From the NCBI RefSeq assembly GCF_021018805.1, contig NC_086247.1, positions 139,231,602 through 139,295,601 on the forward strand: a stretch of DNA of 64,000 bases. Direction: 5' to 3'. This stretch comes from Prinia subflava (lineage: Eukaryota; Chordata; Aves; Passeriformes; Cisticolidae). The position numbers were made by a program, and so were the translations under genes. Position 1 is the first letter of the stretch. Each line of letters begins with the position of its first letter. This document shows, in pieces, positions 60,601 to 64,000 of the stretch. The notes under the pieces are model-generated. The model saw only the letters and a list, made by a program, of their open reading frames with translations. It was not told the origin of the DNA and did not search any database.

Positions 60601-63600
60601 TTCTCTGTTTGTGGCTTTGCAATGTGAATTGATCACAGTGCTCTGAACTCAGCAGATTTTCACCCTGCAAGCAGTGGAAAACATTGGCTTTATTTACAAA
60701 GAATTTCTGGAAAGCCTGTTGCACACGGGTATCAACAACTACTTGCTTGGATGGTTTTGATTTAATGGGATTTTGAAAAGCATATGGAGAAAATTCCGTT
60801 TTAGTGTGTTTGCCTTAGAAGTGAGGCGTGCCTGAAGGAGGAGTTCTTAGGAGTTACAATGTGCCCAGGTAATGTGGGTGCAGGGGTGGGTGTTTGTGTC
60901 TTTTTGCAAGCTCCGGGGCCTGTGGCTGGATTGTACCTTGCTGGAGAATTCAGCCTGTATGCAGGCGAGGCTCTGTGCAGAATTTACATTTGCTAAAATG
61001 TTTTGCTCAAGGCCTTGAGTTTTATAACATTTTTATGATGTTTGCTCTTTGGAGCAATACCTACAATATGTTCATTTTCCTTTTACTCTGAGCTCCAGCA
61101 ATCACCCTAAAATGGCATTACATAACCTAGCACATCTGGCCTGGAAAAGGACAGTTCAAATATTCTATATTTGGGTTATGATCATTATTTTAATGTAGAT
61201 CTAGTGAGGGGATTTGAAGATAGATAATGTCTCTAAAATTTGAAAAAAATTACCTTGTTCCTCTTTTATGGTATTTGTTTTAACTGACCTTTCTTTATTT
61301 CCAGATTGTGGGAAAAGCCCTTCAGAGTTGACACACAGAAGAAATATGGAATAAAAGCAAGGTGTGTCTAGAGTCTGCAGAGACCCAACATACCCACCAC
61401 TAACACTTAAATCAGTGGGAATATGCATCCCTCAAACACTACTGTATTTTGGCTACATTTGAATTTCTGATTATTCGCGCCATTACAAATAGTTTCTAAT
61501 TTTGCGGTGTGCAGTAGCAAGTCTGAACACACAAAAATTGGGTCACTGTTATTCAGACATCTTTTGTTTCAAAATAACCCAGTACCTGATGCAATTCACT
61601 TTAAATAGAACATCCTCAAATCATTGTTTTAGAAGCTTCCTTAAAATTTGTTATGGGGCTTTTCTGCTTCCCTATTGAAATTTACAGTGGTTGGTTCAGC
61701 AAGGAAGAAACGAATCCAAATGGTCTCAAATCTAAAAAATCTCTACACACACAGTTAGCCAAAATAAAGTAATATGTACATGTTAAGTCTTTGCAGAAAC
61801 TCAGATTCAGATAGCCATAGAACAGAAGTTATAAAATCCAACTGTCATCCAAAGCACAGAGCAAACAGAAAAAATCAGACCATTTAGTAACATATCTCAA
61901 TTTAATCAAGTTGCAAGCACATGAAGTACTCAGTTCTCAGCCAGCATTGTGATTTTCAAATGGGAGGCAAACCTTCAGGATTATTCCAAACAGGTCTCAC
62001 AAGTTATTTAAAAGTACATATTCACTATTTATAGCTAAAGTATTTCTCTTGCTTCACTTACAATGAAACTCCCATTTGAACTTTTTACCGGCTTAAAAAG
62101 CATTATTTAACCTGGTTAAAGACCTTACTTTCACAATGCAGACTGAAAAATACAGCACACTTATGACAGAGCAGGTAAATATGAAGGACAAATGCATAGA
62201 TGCTAATGTGAAAAGCAACAGATCTCACTCACATTGGGAAACAAGGAGGAACTGAAAGAGAAAAGACTGGGAAGTAAGCAGAAGAGGAAAGGAGACAAGA
62301 ATAAGCACTAACAACCTGAGTCAACATTAACAAGAAAAGACTCCCTGAAGGGAAGAGGTCCCTTTCTCATGACTTTTCTGTTTATTGATTCAAATGGAAG
62401 TAGATAGATACCACATTGTGGACCTGCTTTCTAATTAGCAAACAAACTGAAAGCTATAATTAAAACATCTGATTTAAAGAATGCATGAAAAGCAACCTTA
62501 CTGTTTTGACTATAACCTGTTTAGTCTGCTTTGAGCTTTTTAGGAGTTCAATATCAAAGGTTATGAAACAGATGGAAAAGAAGTAATACCAGCACATTTT
62601 TTTCCCTTACGCTAAATAATAGGGCAGGGAGTAGGTAGATATCACATAAGTGGTAGACAAAACCTTGATTTAGATTCTAGAACTTGTAAACACCCCACAC
62701 ATTGCAATTTTTAGTTACTGAAAATCAGTATTATATCTTTAGTCTGAAAAAAAAAAAAACCCAAACAAAAAACTTCCCAGATAATTTTAGGATGCAGCAA
62801 TGTGTCAGACTTACTCATCAAAAACCTCACAGTTCACATTGCTTTTCCTTCCATATCTTATATAGGAAGGATGCTTTCAGCACACTGTAAATCAGTTGCA
62901 TATCCTATGTCATTAAGCCCAACAGAGTCTTCCAAGGTTTTGAGGCTCTGCAGTGTCCCTGGTCACGCTCACAGCTTGCAGCAATCACGACTGGGTTGCA
63001 GACATACTCCCACCAGATTCTCTGGATCCAATGAAGCCACAAGAACATATGTGTTTGCACTGATCCCACGCTTAAGCTCACCACAGGAAAAGCTGCTCAG
63101 ACTTGCTCTAAGCCTGCAGTTAAATGGAAGAAGACAGACAACTTCCAGGGCCTGACCCAGTATCCATCAGTTTCTCATGGAGACTTGGCAAAGACAGTGT
63201 CTGTCAGGCCCCTTGGTGTTCAGTGTCCAGCACACCCAGTTCTAAGAGCTGTTTCAAACCCAGGAGCAATATGTCTTATTTAAAACCTGCTGGTTTGTGA
63301 ACTTAGCTCAAATACTCCCATGGGAAAACAGTAAGGTATCAAAACTCAGTATCTGAAATTATTGACATACTGAGTAACCTGTGAAGGAAAACAAACACAT
63401 CTCTCTAATCACAGGAAAAAAAAGATTGGTATTGCTTCTGTGAACACTAATAAGGCCATTTATTTCTTATTTCTTAGATCTTACTGATGACAGAAAAAAA
63501 AAAGGCGGGAGGGATGTCAGAGGAAGGATACAAGGACAATGAAGAGCAGAAGAGATTTTCACTTTGTAGAGCACCAAGGAAGTACCATAGCCTCTGTCTA

Positions 63601-64000
63601 TGTTACATCAATAATCTCCCTATTTGTTAGCAGTGGATGCTGGAAATTTAGCTGGATGCTAAAAAGAGATATAACAGAGAATGGAGCTAAGACACAGTAC
63701 TGTATGTCAAATAATCTTCACTGACCAAGATCCCAAATATAGGTAATCTTCACACATCTTCAACATTTTTTATTATTATGGTTAAAAATGTCAGTATCCA
63801 AAGAGCATCTGATAATCCCTTCCAGAAAAACACCAAGGAAGAAGTCAGTGAATCAGATGGTCAAGTTTTTTGTTTTACAGTGATGCTAAAGACAAAATTC
63901 ATTTATAAAAGGAAGAACAAAATCTACGCTTCAAAGTTTTGTAAATATCAGGGATTTTTACTGGTAAAACAGGGAAAGAAAATAAATATTAATTTCACCA
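57661..64000. other. AT-rich unique DNA to the end of the window
   Basis: No gene is recognised. 58600-58990 is CpG-poor and TAAT-rich without transposon signature and may be conserved noncoding DNA. Minus strand 59700-59040 contains closely spaced tataaaacc-like and aataaactg strings reminiscent of an LTR, but too weak to call. A GC-richer patch lies at 59930-60180. A 13-A run lies at 62747-62759. Frames up to 117 codons match nothing known. Confidence 0.55.
58098..58195 (+). repeat. Polypurine tract
   Basis: About 100 bases are almost all A and G on the plus strand, containing an 11-A run and GAAAGAGAGAAAGAAA. It is low-complexity and of a kind that can form triplex DNA. Confidence 0.75.

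Noticed and set aside
1..64000. CRISPR arrays, operons, phage or plasmid modules
   Set aside because: No spaced direct repeats of CRISPR type, no tightly packed frames and no prokaryotic signals; the sequence is vertebrate nuclear DNA.

Overview
The window reads as nuclear DNA of a bird, most likely an oscine or other passerine songbird. The dispersed repeats are mostly decayed CR1 LINE copies. There is one short SINE with a tRNA-Ile-like head and a CR1-like tail, the structure of the passerine family TguSINE1. Interspersed-repeat density is low, G+C is moderate, and there are small CpG islands of the kind seen on bird chromosomes. No bacterial, plasmid or phage organisation is present: there are no operons, ribosome binding sites or long coding frames.

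I recognise no protein-coding exon, tRNA, rRNA, miRNA or snoRNA gene in these 64 kb. All long open frames are explained by CpG-rich or low-complexity composition, by simple repeats, by the antisense of LINE copies, or by chance. The window therefore looks like an intergenic stretch (gene desert) or a very large intron. Exons without a long frame, and noncoding-RNA exons, could be hidden in it.

Layout. 1-7.2 kb: AT-rich DNA with two CR1 relics (1341-1565 plus strand; 2796-4010 minus strand). 7.2-10.1 kb: a cluster of three CpG-rich patches, the best promoter or enhancer candidate of the window. It holds a symmetric cluster of palindromic motifs (7366-7499) and a perfect 6 x 19-bp minisatellite (7763-7876). 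10.1-17.3 kb: unique DNA with an MIR-like relic and an ancient repeat fragment. 17.3 kb: a perfect (AAAAT)n microsatellite. 19.55-19.82 kb: a possible solo LTR. 21.8-22.7 and 28.3-29.0 kb: old CR1 copies, the latter covering part of the reverse-transcriptase palm. 29-54 kb: mostly unique sequence with small tandem and ancient repeats; the 42-46.4 kb part is pyrimidine-rich and dense in meaningless frames. 54.3-55.0 kb: a TCTG array and the SINE. 57.1-57.4 kb: a second CpG island with a GGGGCC-type G-quadruplex tract, followed by a long A/C-rich low-complexity run. 57.7-64 kb: AT-rich unique DNA.

No genes can be seen working together. The functional hypotheses that remain are regulatory: the CpG clusters as unannotated start sites, and several AT-rich blocks as conserved noncoding elements. 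I found no convincing new biological system. The items most worth a second look are the motif cluster at 7.4 kb, the SINE, the GC-rich repeats inside the CpG islands, and a dispersed ancient motif present three times. All family assignments were made by eye from remembered consensus patterns, so boundaries of old repeats are approximate.
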